From: Cognatiluteimonas telluris
GTDB lineage: Bacteria; Pseudomonadota; Gammaproteobacteria; Xanthomonadales; Xanthomonadaceae
DNA length: 64,000 nt
Direction of reading: 5' to 3'
NCBI RefSeq assembly: GCF_011320095.1
Contig: NZ_JAANOY010000003.1
Span: 1 to 64,000 of the forward strand
This document shows positions 19,245-27,616 of the stretch, one piece after another. Both the position numbers and the translations under genes were made by a program. Each line of letters begins with the position of its first letter. The first letter of the stretch is position 1. A model generated the notes under the pieces. The model searched no databases and was not told the origin of the DNA. It saw only the letters and a list, made by a program, of their open reading frames with translations.

Positions 19245-19515
19245 GCGCTGCGCTCCGGTTGCGGGGGGCGACCGAGCTGGAGACGCGCGGATCGCGGGCA
19301 GGGCGCGGCCGGCGACGCCGGGTCGACGGGGCGCAACGGCATTGCGGCGGGGGAGGGGGAGGCGTCGTCCATGGTTCGCGCCGGAGCGCGCCGGCATCAT
19401 ATCGCGGCCCGGCGGGCCCGGCCGCGATGGCCGCCAGGGGCGGGGAGGGATGACGGCGCAATGAAACCGTCACATTCCCGACATATCCTTGCCGCACTTT
19501 CTTCCGGGGCCGCCC

Positions 19516-20142
19516 ATGTTTTCCCTGCAGACGATCTTCGGCCAAGGCAAGCAGTTCTTCGCGCTGCTCGACGAGGCGGCGGTGGCCGCCCACGACAGCA
19601 CCAAGGCCTTGCACGAGATGCTCAAGGCACCCGAGCGCACCCCCGGGCTGGAGGCCTTCAAGCTGGCCCGCCAGCGCGAGCGGGTGGCCGCGGACAAGAT
19701 CAGCCAGGCGCTGGTCGACAGCTTCATCACCCCGATCGAGCGCGAGGACATCGAGGCGCTGGCCTCGGCCCTGTACAAGATCCCCAAGCAGGTCGAGCGC
19801 TTCGCCGACCGCTATGCGCTGGCGCGCCACCGGCTGGACGGCATCGACTTCGCGCCGCGCGCGGCGATGCTCGAGCAGGCCGCCGGCGTTGTCGTGGAGA
19901 TGGTCGAGGAACTGCGGCACATGGGCCTGGAGCGCATGAAGCAGCTCAACGACCGCCTGCGCGTGCTCGAGGCCGAAGCCGACCGGCTGATCCTGGAACT
20001 GCACCGCGACATCTATTCCGGGCGGCTTGATGCCGGCGAGATGTTCCTGCTCAAGGAGTTCTTCGAGATCCTGGAAAAGGCGATCGACCGCTGCCGCGAG
20101 GCCGGCGTGGTCGCCTACCAGATCGTGCTGAAGAACAGCTGA
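19516..20142 (+). CDS. DUF47 (PhoU-like) family protein
   Basis: This 208-residue all-alpha protein of the DUF47/TIGR00153 family starts with the typical MFSLQTIFGQGKQFFALLDEAA and continues with charged helices (FITPIEREDIEALASALYKI and EILEKAIDRCREAGVVA) that form a metal-binding bundle like PhoU. Such proteins are encoded beside Pit-type phosphate transporters and are thought to regulate them. The pit gene starts 10 bases downstream, so the two form an operon. The ATG at 19516 has GGGGCCGCCC upstream. Confidence 0.93.
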   Translation: MFSLQTIFGQGKQFFALLDEAAVAAHDSTKALHEMLKAPERTPGLEAFKLARQRERVAADKISQALVDSFITPIEREDIEALASALYKIPKQVERFADRYALARHRLDGIDFAPRAAMLEQAAGVVVEMVEELRHMGLERMKQLNDRLRVLEAEADRLILELHRDIYSGRLDAGEMFLLKEFFEILEKAIDRCREAGVVAYQIVLKNS

Positions 20143-20152
20143 GACGCCGGCG

Positions 20153-21274
20153 ATGCTGACCCTCGTGCTGGTGGTCGTTGCGACCGCGCTGCTGTTCGAA
20201 TTCATCAACGGCTTCCACGACACCGCGAATTCGATCGCGGCCTCCGTCGCCACCAAAGTGCTGTCGCCCGGCCAGGCAGTGATCCTGGCGGCGGTGATGA
20301 ACCTGTTCGGCGCGCTGACCGGCACCGCGGTCGCGGCGACGATCGCCACCGGCATCGTCAACACCGACATCGTCGACCCGGGCCTGCTGGTGATGTTCAG
20401 CGCGCTGCTCGGCGCGATCGGCTGGAACCTGATCACCTGGTGGCTCGGCCTGCCGTCGTCCTCGTCGCATGCATTGATCGGTGGCCTGTGCGGCGCCGCA
20501 TTGTCGGCTGCCCACAACAACTGGGACGCGCTGATCTGGTCGCGCGACTTCGGCAGCTGGACCGCGAACAAGGGCCTGGTGTGGAAGGTGTTCCTGCCGA
20601 TGGTCGCCTCGCCGATCGCGGGCTTCCTGCTCGGGCTGTCGATGATGGTGTTCCTGTGGGCGGTGATTTCCGGCATGTCGCACGCCGGGGGCGTGTTGCG
20701 ACGGCTGGCGCGGCCGCGCTGGGTGAATGCGTTCTTCGGCAAGGTGCAGATCCTGTCGGCCGCCTACATGGGCTATGCGCACGGCCACAACGATGCGCAG
20801 AAGACGATGGGCGTGATCGCGCTGACGCTCTATGGCGCCGAAGCCAGCGGCGCGCTGAAGGACCTGCCGGGCTGGTTGTCCTTCATGCATCCCGGCGCGC
20901 ATTCGGGCAGTGGCGTGGCGCTGTGGATCGTGTTCACCTGTGCGGTGGTGATGGCCGCGGGTACCGCGTCGGGTGGCTGGAAGATCATCAAGACCCTCGG
21001 CCACAAGATGGTCAAGCTGCATCCGATCCATGGTTTCGCCGTCGATACGAGTTCGGCGACGATCCTCACCATCGCCGCGCATTACGGCATGCCGGTGTCC
21101 ACCACCCACAGCGTGTCAACCACGATCATGGGCGTGGGCTTCGCCAAGAATCCGCGCCAGCTCAAGCTCACCGTCATCGAACGCATCGTCTGGGCGTGGA
21201 TCCTGACGATTCCCGCGGCAGGCGGCATGGCGTATGGATTGCTGAAGCTGTTCGAAGCGATGGGCTGGCATTAA
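20153..21274 (+). CDS. pit: Low-affinity inorganic phosphate transporter, Pit family
   Basis: This 373-residue PiT-family permease has the duplicated signature motifs FINGFHDTANSIA (about 16-28) in the first half and GYAHGHNDAQKTMG (about 206-219) in the second. It has about ten membrane segments and a central GLPSSSSHALIGG loop repeated later as GMPVSTTHSVSTTIMG. Transport is normally of metal-phosphate with protons; some PiT proteins use sodium. It is coupled to the DUF47 gene upstream. Confidence 0.93.
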   Translation: MLTLVLVVVATALLFEFINGFHDTANSIAASVATKVLSPGQAVILAAVMNLFGALTGTAVAATIATGIVNTDIVDPGLLVMFSALLGAIGWNLITWWLGLPSSSSHALIGGLCGAALSAAHNNWDALIWSRDFGSWTANKGLVWKVFLPMVASPIAGFLLGLSMMVFLWAVISGMSHAGGVLRRLARPRWVNAFFGKVQILSAAYMGYAHGHNDAQKTMGVIALTLYGAEASGALKDLPGWLSFMHPGAHSGSGVALWIVFTCAVVMAAGTASGGWKIIKTLGHKMVKLHPIHGFAVDTSSATILTIAAHYGMPVSTTHSVSTTIMGVGFAKNPRQLKLTVIERIVWAWILTIPAAGGMAYGLLKLFEAMGWH

Positions 21275-21308
21275 GCGGGATCGGCGGCCGCGGGGACGGC
21301 TGTCGTTC

Positions 21309-21440
21309 GGCAGGTGCGGCTGTTCTTGGCAGGCGCGGCTGCTCTTGGGAGGAGCGGCTTCAGCCGCGAGCTTCTGTTCCAGGCAAAACATTGTTCGAGG
21401 CGCGGGTCAAAAGCTCGCGGCTCAGGCCGCTCCTGCCGGG
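21309..21440. repeat. REP-like family A pair with a degenerate 19-base tandem run
   Basis: Three consecutive 19-base units begin at 21309, 21328 and 21347. The first two differ at two positions, and the third runs straight into a full family A element (GGAGCGGCTTCAGCCGCGAGC, to about 21372). An inverted copy lies at about 21409-21440. The region separates pit from the convergent minus-strand gene. Confidence 0.8.
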
Positions 21441-21479
21441 GCAAGCTGTTTCGACGCATCGCGTCGGCCACGCGCTCGG

Positions 21480-21890
21480 CTACAACAGGTCGCCGCCGGC
21501 CGACAGCGCGCGCTCCATGCGATCGCCCAGGCCACCGATCTCCAGTACCAGCCGGTCGACTTCGGCCGAGGTCAGGCCCTCGTAGGGCCGGTTCTCGCAC
21601 AGCTGCAGGTAGGGCACGCCGTCGAGGTCGCCGATGGCCAGGTAGCCGACGCGGCTTTCCCAGTTGAACCCCAGCGCGCGGCGGCAGTCGATGCCGGTGG
21701 TCGGCGCCACCGCGGTGCTCACGCGCAGGAAGCAGCGCGAATCGTCGTCCTGCAGTTCCGACAGGAAGATCGCCTGGTGGCGGCGGCCGTTGTCCAGCGA
21801 CAGCTCGACGCAGACCACGTAGGGCTCCTGCATGGTGATGCGGAACGCGCTGGTGGCCAGGTGGCCACGGATCTTCTCGAAGTTGTCCAT
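21480..21890 (-). CDS. Conserved protein of unknown function
   Basis: I do not recognise a named family. The 136-residue protein is soluble and acidic, with no signal peptide or membrane segment. Alternating hydrophobic strands (FRITMQEPYVVCVELSL; QAIFLSEL; SRCFLRVSTAVAP; VGYLAIGDLDGVPYLQLCENRPYEGLT) followed by a C-terminal helix (SAEVDRLVLEIGGLGDRMER) recall the alpha-beta fold of YbjN and type III chaperone-like proteins; that is only a structural guess. The ATG at 21890 is 41 bases from the divergent atl gene, so the two share a promoter region. Confidence 0.75.
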   Translation of the reverse strand: MDNFEKIRGHLATSAFRITMQEPYVVCVELSLDNGRRHQAIFLSELQDDDSRCFLRVSTAVAPTTGIDCRRALGFNWESRVGYLAIGDLDGVPYLQLCENRPYEGLTSAEVDRLVLEIGGLGDRMERALSAGGDLL

Positions 21891-21931
21891 GGACGGTCTG
21901 TTCGCGGGGGAGGGCGGCTATCCTAATCCGG

Positions 21932-22294
21932 ATGGGCAAGCGGGGTGACGATCCAGCGCCGGGCGATGCCGATTCCGCGGTCGATCGGCTGCTCGCCGCC
22001 GTGCGCGCGATTCCGCGCGGGCAGGTGGCCGGCTATGGCGAGGTCGCCCGTCGCGCCGGCTTGCCCGGGCGCGCGCGACTGGCCGCCCGCGTGCTGAGCA
22101 CGAATACCGACCCGACACTGCCCTGGCACCGGGTGTTGCGCTCCGATGGCCGGATCGCGTTCCCGGTCGGCTCCGAGGGTTTCCTGGAACAGGGCAGGCG
22201 CCTGCGCGCCGAGGGCGTGACCGTGCGCGAGGGGCGCGTGCGGATGCCCGCGCGCCCGCTGGACCTCGATGCCGAGGTCTGGGGCGTGCGCTGA
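21932..22294 (+). CDS. atl: Alkyltransferase-like protein (Atl), MGMT family without the acceptor Cys
   Basis: This 120-residue protein corresponds to the DNA-binding domain of O6-methylguanine methyltransferase: the helix-turn-helix VAGYGEVARRAGLPG, an arginine-containing recognition helix and the active-site loop. The acceptor motif PCHRV reads PWHRV (W65), so it cannot accept alkyl groups. Proteins of this kind bind O6-alkylguanine and hand it to nucleotide excision repair. A short variable N terminus precedes the domain. The gene is divergent from the uncharacterised 136-residue gene and 59 bases before the rhomboid gene. Confidence 0.93.
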   Translation: MGKRGDDPAPGDADSAVDRLLAAVRAIPRGQVAGYGEVARRAGLPGRARLAARVLSTNTDPTLPWHRVLRSDGRIAFPVGSEGFLEQGRRLRAEGVTVREGRVRMPARPLDLDAEVWGVR

Positions 22295-22353
22295 CCCTTC
22301 GCGCACGCACCTGGCCGGTATCATGGCGGCTGCACGCCACTGGATCGCCGTCG

Positions 22354-23031
22354 ATGTTTTCCAACATGCCCCCCGTCACCAAGGCGTTGCTGATCGCCAA
22401 CGGCCTGGTGTTCCTGTTGCAGCTGGTGCTGGGCGACGCGACCTTCGTGCCCTTCATGCTGTGGCCGCTGGGCGGCGGCGATGTCCTGGGCGCCGGCAAT
22501 CCATTCACCACGCCGGGCTTCATGCCGTGGCAGCTGCTGACGTACGGCTTCCTGCATGGCAGCTTCGCGCACGTCGCCTTCAACATGCTTGCGCTCTTCA
22601 TGTTCGGTGCGCCGCTCGAATACACCTGGGGCAACCGGCGCTTCCTTGCCTATTACCTGGTCTGCGTGGTCGGTGCGGGCCTGTGCCAGCTGGTGGTCGC
22701 GTCGTGGGTCGCGCGCAACGGCGGCGCGTTCTATCCCACGATCGGTGCCTCCGGCGGCGTGTTCGGCCTGCTGTTCGCCTACGGGATGCTGTTCCCGAAC
22801 CAGCGCGTGATGCTGCTCATCCCGCCGATTCCGATGAAGGCACGCACGCTGGTGATCGTCTACGGCGCGATCGAGCTGCTGCTCGGCGCGACCGGCCTGC
22901 AACCCGGTGTCGCGCATTTCGCCCACCTGGGCGGCATGTTGTTCGGCTGGTTGCTGATCCGCTACTGGCGCGGGCAGCCACCGTTCGGCAAGGGCGGCGG
23001 TGGCCGTAGGCGGCCGCGGATCGTGCGCTGA
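22354..23031 (+). CDS. Rhomboid family intramembrane serine protease
   Basis: The 225-residue protein has six hydrophobic segments and the rhomboid catalytic dyad: S133 in GASGGVFG on the fourth helix and H191 in HFAHLGGMLFG on the last. The HGSFAHVAFNMLALFMFG segment (about 68-85) holds the conserved H and N that form the oxyanion pocket. The C terminus is a short basic glycine-rich tail. Substrates cannot be predicted. It is convergent with the first M13 peptidase gene. Confidence 0.93.
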   Translation: MFSNMPPVTKALLIANGLVFLLQLVLGDATFVPFMLWPLGGGDVLGAGNPFTTPGFMPWQLLTYGFLHGSFAHVAFNMLALFMFGAPLEYTWGNRRFLAYYLVCVVGAGLCQLVVASWVARNGGAFYPTIGASGGVFGLLFAYGMLFPNQRVMLLIPPIPMKARTLVIVYGAIELLLGATGLQPGVAHFAHLGGMLFGWLLIRYWRGQPPFGKGGGGRRRPRIVR

Positions 23032-23177
23032 GCGCGGCTACCACCCGCGTTTTCCCGGAGCGGCTCCCGGCGCGCTTTTCAAGCACATCCGGTGGCCTGG
23101 ACACCGGTCCGCGCCCTGGCTTGGCGGCAGGCGCGCGGGCAGCCTGCCGCTAGAACCCATCTGTGGAATCGAGCGCA

Positions 23178-25190
23178 TCAGCGCCAGATCGATACCTGCT
23201 CGCTGGTCGATCGCTGCATCGGCGTGCCGGACTTGCAGGAGAACGCGCTGCCGAACGCCGGTTCGTTCGCCAGCGGGCCGTTGGCGCGCCATTGGCCGGG
23301 GGCATGCATGTTGGAAGACGACATCGCCAGCGCGACGTCGCTGGACATCTGCTGCGGCCATAGCCGCGCCCAGCCCTGGAAGAACGCCTGCCTGCCGGCG
23401 CTGGCGAGCGTCGGCTGCGCGGTGGTCAATGCATCCCAGGCCAGGTCCACGCCGGCAAGGTCGGCGGCGTTTTCATCGCGCGTGCGGCGGCCGTCGACCT
23501 TCAGCCCGGTCAGGCCGGGCCAGGCGTAGGCGCCGTATTGCGACACCAGCTTCGCGCTGCGCGTTTCCCAACCGGCGGCGTCGACCGGCGTCCACCAGTC
23601 GCGCACGTTGCCAGAGGCATCGACCATGCGCCCGCTGGCATCGAATCCGTGGGTGAGTTCATGCCCGACCAGCGCACCGAAGGCGCCGTACTGCGCGGCC
23701 GGATCCTGCGCCATGTCCAGCACCGGCGCCTGCAGCATCGCGGCGGTCACGATCAGCCGGTTCTGCGGGATGTCGTAGGCCAGCGCCGGTTGCTGGGGCA
23801 GCACGTCCCAGCGGCGGTCGGCGTTGTCGCGGCCGATGCGGCGCATCTCCTCGCGATGGCGCCAGGTGGATGCGATCAGCATGTTGGCACCGAAGCTGCC
23901 GCGACCCATCGGCTGCACGCTGTAGTCGAGATCGCGCGTCGGCGCGCCGACTTCGATCCTGAGCCTGGCCAGCTTGGCCTTGGCCTCGGTCTTGGCCTGC
24001 GGGCTCATCCAGGTATTGCGGTCGATTCCGCGGCCAAGCGCATCGCGCACCTGGCCGGCGATCTCGACCGCGCGCGCCTTCGTTGCCCCCGGAAGATAAC
24101 GACCGACGTACTCGCGCCCCAGCATCGGTCCGGCGGCAAGGTTGATCGCATCGAGTACCTGCTGCTGGCGTGGCGCCGGCGCCGTTTCCCCACGCAGCAC
24201 CTGGCCGCGGAAGGCGAAGTCGACGTCACGCCACGCCTTGGAGAGGTATGGCGCCATCGCCGCGCCGACCTGGTAACGCAGGTAGGTCTTCCATTGCGCG
24301 GGCTTGAGGCCGTCGACCAGCGCGTCGAGTTGCGCGAACAGCTGCGGATTGGCCAGCGACACCGCGTCGTCGCTCACGCCCTGCGCCTTGAGGAAATCCC
24401 CCAGTTGCAAGTGCCGGTACTGCTTGCCCAGCGTGCTGGTCGCGACCTGGGCGTAGTTGGCGCGGGGGTCGCCGAGCGTGGCCAGGGGACGCGATGCCTG
24501 CGCGATGCGCGTTTCCAGGTCGAGCACGGCCTGGGTGGCGGCCTTGAGCTGGTCAGGCTTGCTGCCGGTGAGGGCAAGGATCCTGGAGACGTAATCGGTG
24601 TAGCGGGCGAGGAGCGCGCGGGTGTCGGCATCGGTGCGCGTGTAGTAAGCCGGATCGGGCAGGCCCAGTCCTCCCTGGCTGAAATAACCCAGGTGGCGCG
24701 AAGGATCCCGGAGGTCGACGTCGGCGCTGAAGTTGAAGGCGACCGGGATCCCGACCTGGTGCAGCGCGGCGATCGCCGCCGGCACGTCCTTGCTGCGGCG
24801 GATCGCATCGATGCGCGACAGCAGTGGCGCGATCGGCGCCGCGCCGTCGCGCTCGACCGCCGCTTCATCCAGGCCGCTTGCCCAGAAGTCGCCGAGCAGT
24901 TTCGCAACGCCTGCCTGGGTGCCCTGCATGTCGGCGTTGAGCAGGTCGATCTGTTGCTGCTGTGCATGCTGCGCCAGCACCCCGAGCGCCGACTGCATGC
25001 CCGAGCCGGCGACCGCATTCGCCTTCAACCAGTCGGCATTGGCCTGCGAGTAGAAGTCGCTGCAGGCAAGGCTGGTCGAAGGTCCCCTGGAACTGGATTT
25101 CTTCCTTGACTTCGCCAGCGCGACATTCATCGACAGGCTAGCCACCAGGACCAGGCAGAGCGCGAGGGAAAGCGGGCGCGGAGTCGGCAT
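23178..25190 (-). CDS. M13 family metallopeptidase, divergent paralogue (array member 1)
   Basis: This 670-residue neprilysin/PepO-type zinc peptidase has a signal peptide (LSLALCLVLVASLSMNVALA) and no lipobox, so it is probably periplasmic or secreted. The zinc site is intact: HELTH (H510, E511, H514) and ENAAD. The late His and Arg (NMHAPGQWR) are kept. The substrate-binding NAYY motif found in the other three is ALAYD here, and the following FPAAILQPPFF block reads VTAAMLQAPVL. The C-terminal Trp is followed by an extra Arg. This suggests altered substrate choice rather than loss of catalysis. The start at 25190 is chosen because it opens the signal peptide; the ATG at 25229 is possible. 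A terminator at 25277 separates it from array member 2. Confidence 0.92.
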   Translation of the reverse strand: MPTPRPLSLALCLVLVASLSMNVALAKSRKKSSSRGPSTSLACSDFYSQANADWLKANAVAGSGMQSALGVLAQHAQQQQIDLLNADMQGTQAGVAKLLGDFWASGLDEAAVERDGAAPIAPLLSRIDAIRRSKDVPAAIAALHQVGIPVAFNFSADVDLRDPSRHLGYFSQGGLGLPDPAYYTRTDADTRALLARYTDYVSRILALTGSKPDQLKAATQAVLDLETRIAQASRPLATLGDPRANYAQVATSTLGKQYRHLQLGDFLKAQGVSDDAVSLANPQLFAQLDALVDGLKPAQWKTYLRYQVGAAMAPYLSKAWRDVDFAFRGQVLRGETAPAPRQQQVLDAINLAAGPMLGREYVGRYLPGATKARAVEIAGQVRDALGRGIDRNTWMSPQAKTEAKAKLARLRIEVGAPTRDLDYSVQPMGRGSFGANMLIASTWRHREEMRRIGRDNADRRWDVLPQQPALAYDIPQNRLIVTAAMLQAPVLDMAQDPAAQYGAFGALVGHELTHGFDASGRMVDASGNVRDWWTPVDAAGWETRSAKLVSQYGAYAWPGLTGLKVDGRRTRDENAADLAGVDLAWDALTTAQPTLASAGRQAFFQGWARLWPQQMSSDVALAMSSSNMHAPGQWRANGPLANEPAFGSAFSCKSGTPMQRSTSEQVSIWR

Positions 25191-25276
25191 CGTTGGAGGT
25201 CGTTCGTTGGGATCGGCCGAGTGTAGCAAGCGCGCCTGCGCGGACGATGAACCGGGATCGCGTTCCGCTGGTTACG

Positions 25277-25300
25277 AAAAGCCCGGTTTCCCGGGCTTTT
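25277..25300 (-). terminator. Rho-independent terminator between M13 array members 2 and 1
   Basis: A 10-bp stem (25277-25286 with 25291-25300, AAAAGCCCGG) has a 4-base loop and T residues in both orientations. It lies 36 bases past the stop of array member 2 and upstream of member 1, so member 1 needs its own promoter within the next 86 bases. Confidence 0.85.
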
Positions 25301-25335
25301 CGTTCGTTGCCAGCGGCGCGGCCGGAATGCGCCGT

Positions 25336-27450
25336 CTACCAGATCACTACCCGCTTGTCGTCGGCGCGGACCATCGCATCCCCGGCCTTGCAGCTGAATG
25401 CCCGGGCGAACGCCGGCATGTTGGACGGCGCGCCGATGGCGCGGAAATCCGGTGGCGCGTGCTCGTTGGTGTTGACGATCACCTTCAGGTAATCGGGCGT
25501 GTATTTGCTGCGCCAGACGGTGGCCCAGTTGATGAAGAAGCGCTGGTCGCGGGTCAGCCCGTCGGTCATGGGATCGGGGCTGTCGGCGGTAGCTTTGTGC
25601 ATCGCATCGAAGGCGGTGTTGATGCCGCCGAGGTCGGCGATGTTTTCGCCCAGCGTCAGCTTGCCATTGACATGCAGGCCGGGCGCCGCCTCGTAACCGT
25701 TGAACTGCTTGACCAGCTTGTCGGTACGCGAGGCGAAGCCCTTGGCATCAGCCGGCGTCCACCAGTTCTCGAAATTGCCCGTCGGCCCGAAGCGGCTGCC
25801 CTGGTCGTCGTAACCATGCGTCATCTCGTGCCCGATCACCGCGCCGATGCCGCCGTAGTTGGCCGCGTCGTCGGCCTTGGGATCGAAGAACGGTGGCTGC
25901 AGGATGGCGGCCGGGAAGACGATCTCGTTCTGCAACGGGTTGTAGTACGCGTTGACCGTCTGCGGGCTCATGCCCCACTCGGTGCGATCCACCGGCTTGC
26001 CGATCTTGCCGATGTCCCACTTGTAGTTGAACTCGTTGGCAGCCAGCACGTTTCCGATGTAGCTGTCGCGCGAGGTCTCGAGCCCGGTCCAGTCGCGCCA
26101 TTTGTCCGGATAACCGATCTTCGGCGTGAACGCGGCCCACTTGGCAAGCGCTTTTTCCTTGGTCTCAGGACTCATCCAGTCCAGCTTCTCGATCCGCGCC
26201 TTGAGCGCGTCGCGCAGGTTCTGCACCAGCGCTTCCATCCGCGCCTTGGATTCGGGCGGGAACGCGACCTTGACGTACGTCTGCCCCAGCGCCTCGCCGA
26301 CGTTGCCGCCGATGGCGCGAAGCACGCGTTTGGAGCGTTCCTTCTGCTCCTTCTGGCCGCGCATGGTCTTGTTGTAGAACTCGTAGTTCTCCTGCGAGAA
26401 GGCGTCGGCCAGGTAAGGCGAGGCTTCGTCGACGGCGTGGAAGCGCAGGTAGGCCTTCCAGTCCTCCGCCGGCACCTCGGCAAGCATGGCGTCGACCTTC
26501 TGGAAGAACTTCGGCATCGCCAGCGAGAACATCGCTGGTTGCGGCACGCCCTGTGACTGGAAGAACGTCGTCCAGGGGAAGTTCGGCGTCAGCTTGTCGG
26601 CGGCCGCGGGGGTCATCGGGTTGTAGTAGATCGATACGTCGCGCTGCATCTCCTCGCGCGACTTCGACGCCTTCGCCAGTTGCGTCTCGAATGCGATCAC
26701 CGACGCCGCCTGCTTCGCGGCATCGGCCGACGGCACGCCGGACAGCTCCAGGACCTTCGCGATGTGCGCCTGGTAGGCCTGGAGCTTGTCCTTCTTGTCC
26801 TTGTCGAAGTAATAGCCGCGGTCGGGAAGGCCGAGCCCGCGCTGCGTGGCAAAGGCGATGTTCATGGTCGAGTCCTTGAAGTCGGGACCCGCGCCGAAGT
26901 CGAACAGCGTGTTCTCCCCCTTGGCCGAGCTGGTGCGCAGGTAATCGGCGATGGATACCTTGTCGGTGAGCGCATCGATCGCAGCCAGGCGGTCTCCCAG
27001 CGGCGCGATCCCCTGCGCGTTGATCCTGGCCTCGTCCATGCCGGTCGCCCAGAAATCACCGACGAGCTTCTCAGCGCCGGTCGCGCCGGGATCGGCGGCC
27101 GCCTGTTCGGCGAGCTGGTGCTGCACGGCCACCGAGCGCTCGTCGAGCATGTCGAAGGCGCCCCAGCTGGAGCGATCACCCGGGATGTCGTTCGCCGCCT
27201 GCCACTTGCCGTTGACGTAGCCGCCGAAATCGGCGCAGGCATTCTTGCTGGTGTCCAGGTCGCTGGCCTGGAAGCGGTTCACGGGCGGCAGGCGGCTTTC
27301 GTCCAGGGTCGGCACGCGCGCTGTGGCCGGCATCGCGGCGCTTGCGCCGGCCGTCGGCTGGTCGGCCTTTTCCTGCTTCGGGCAGCCGGACAGTGCGAGC
27401 GAGGTGAGCAGGGCGATGGCGAGCGTCGTGGGTTTGATCGCGTGGGTCAT
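25336..27450 (-). CDS. M13 family metallopeptidase lipoprotein (array member 2)
   Basis: The 704-residue zinc peptidase has a lipoprotein signal (ALLTSLALSGC, lipidated C23), so it is membrane-tethered. It has the N-terminal helical M13 domain and a C-terminal catalytic domain with QTVNAYYNP, FPAAILQPPFFDP, HEMTH (H541, E542, H545) and GENIADLGG (E602, D606). The family's AFSC...VVIW ending is kept. M13 enzymes cleave oligopeptides on the amino side of hydrophobic residues. The start at 27450 is set by the signal peptide; the frame runs 97 codons further without sense. Confidence 0.95.
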   Translation of the reverse strand: MTHAIKPTTLAIALLTSLALSGCPKQEKADQPTAGASAAMPATARVPTLDESRLPPVNRFQASDLDTSKNACADFGGYVNGKWQAANDIPGDRSSWGAFDMLDERSVAVQHQLAEQAAADPGATGAEKLVGDFWATGMDEARINAQGIAPLGDRLAAIDALTDKVSIADYLRTSSAKGENTLFDFGAGPDFKDSTMNIAFATQRGLGLPDRGYYFDKDKKDKLQAYQAHIAKVLELSGVPSADAAKQAASVIAFETQLAKASKSREEMQRDVSIYYNPMTPAAADKLTPNFPWTTFFQSQGVPQPAMFSLAMPKFFQKVDAMLAEVPAEDWKAYLRFHAVDEASPYLADAFSQENYEFYNKTMRGQKEQKERSKRVLRAIGGNVGEALGQTYVKVAFPPESKARMEALVQNLRDALKARIEKLDWMSPETKEKALAKWAAFTPKIGYPDKWRDWTGLETSRDSYIGNVLAANEFNYKWDIGKIGKPVDRTEWGMSPQTVNAYYNPLQNEIVFPAAILQPPFFDPKADDAANYGGIGAVIGHEMTHGYDDQGSRFGPTGNFENWWTPADAKGFASRTDKLVKQFNGYEAAPGLHVNGKLTLGENIADLGGINTAFDAMHKATADSPDPMTDGLTRDQRFFINWATVWRSKYTPDYLKVIVNTNEHAPPDFRAIGAPSNMPAFARAFSCKAGDAMVRADDKRVVIW

Positions 27451-27616
27451 GGTGATTCCGGTGGCGTGCATGGCACGGGTGAATGTGGGTCGTTGGCTGC
27501 TACGTGAAACGCGGGTCGCGGAAATCCCGCGAGGGGTGATGGCAGCGCGCCCGTGACGGCCGCAAGGCATGGCCGCGCGCGGCGGCATGCCATCGCGGTG
27601 CGCTACAGGCCGGCGG

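Noticed and set aside
18277-20742. 821-codon minus-strand open frame across the CNNM and DUF47/pit region
   Set aside because: It is antisense to DUF47 and pit and out of frame with CNNM; the product is Arg/Gln/His-rich low-complexity with no domain, a GC-driven shadow.
23032-23177. Small gene between rhomboid and M13 member 1
   Set aside because: The open frames here continue antisense into the peptidase gene and have no start signal; the gap is simply a convergent spacer.
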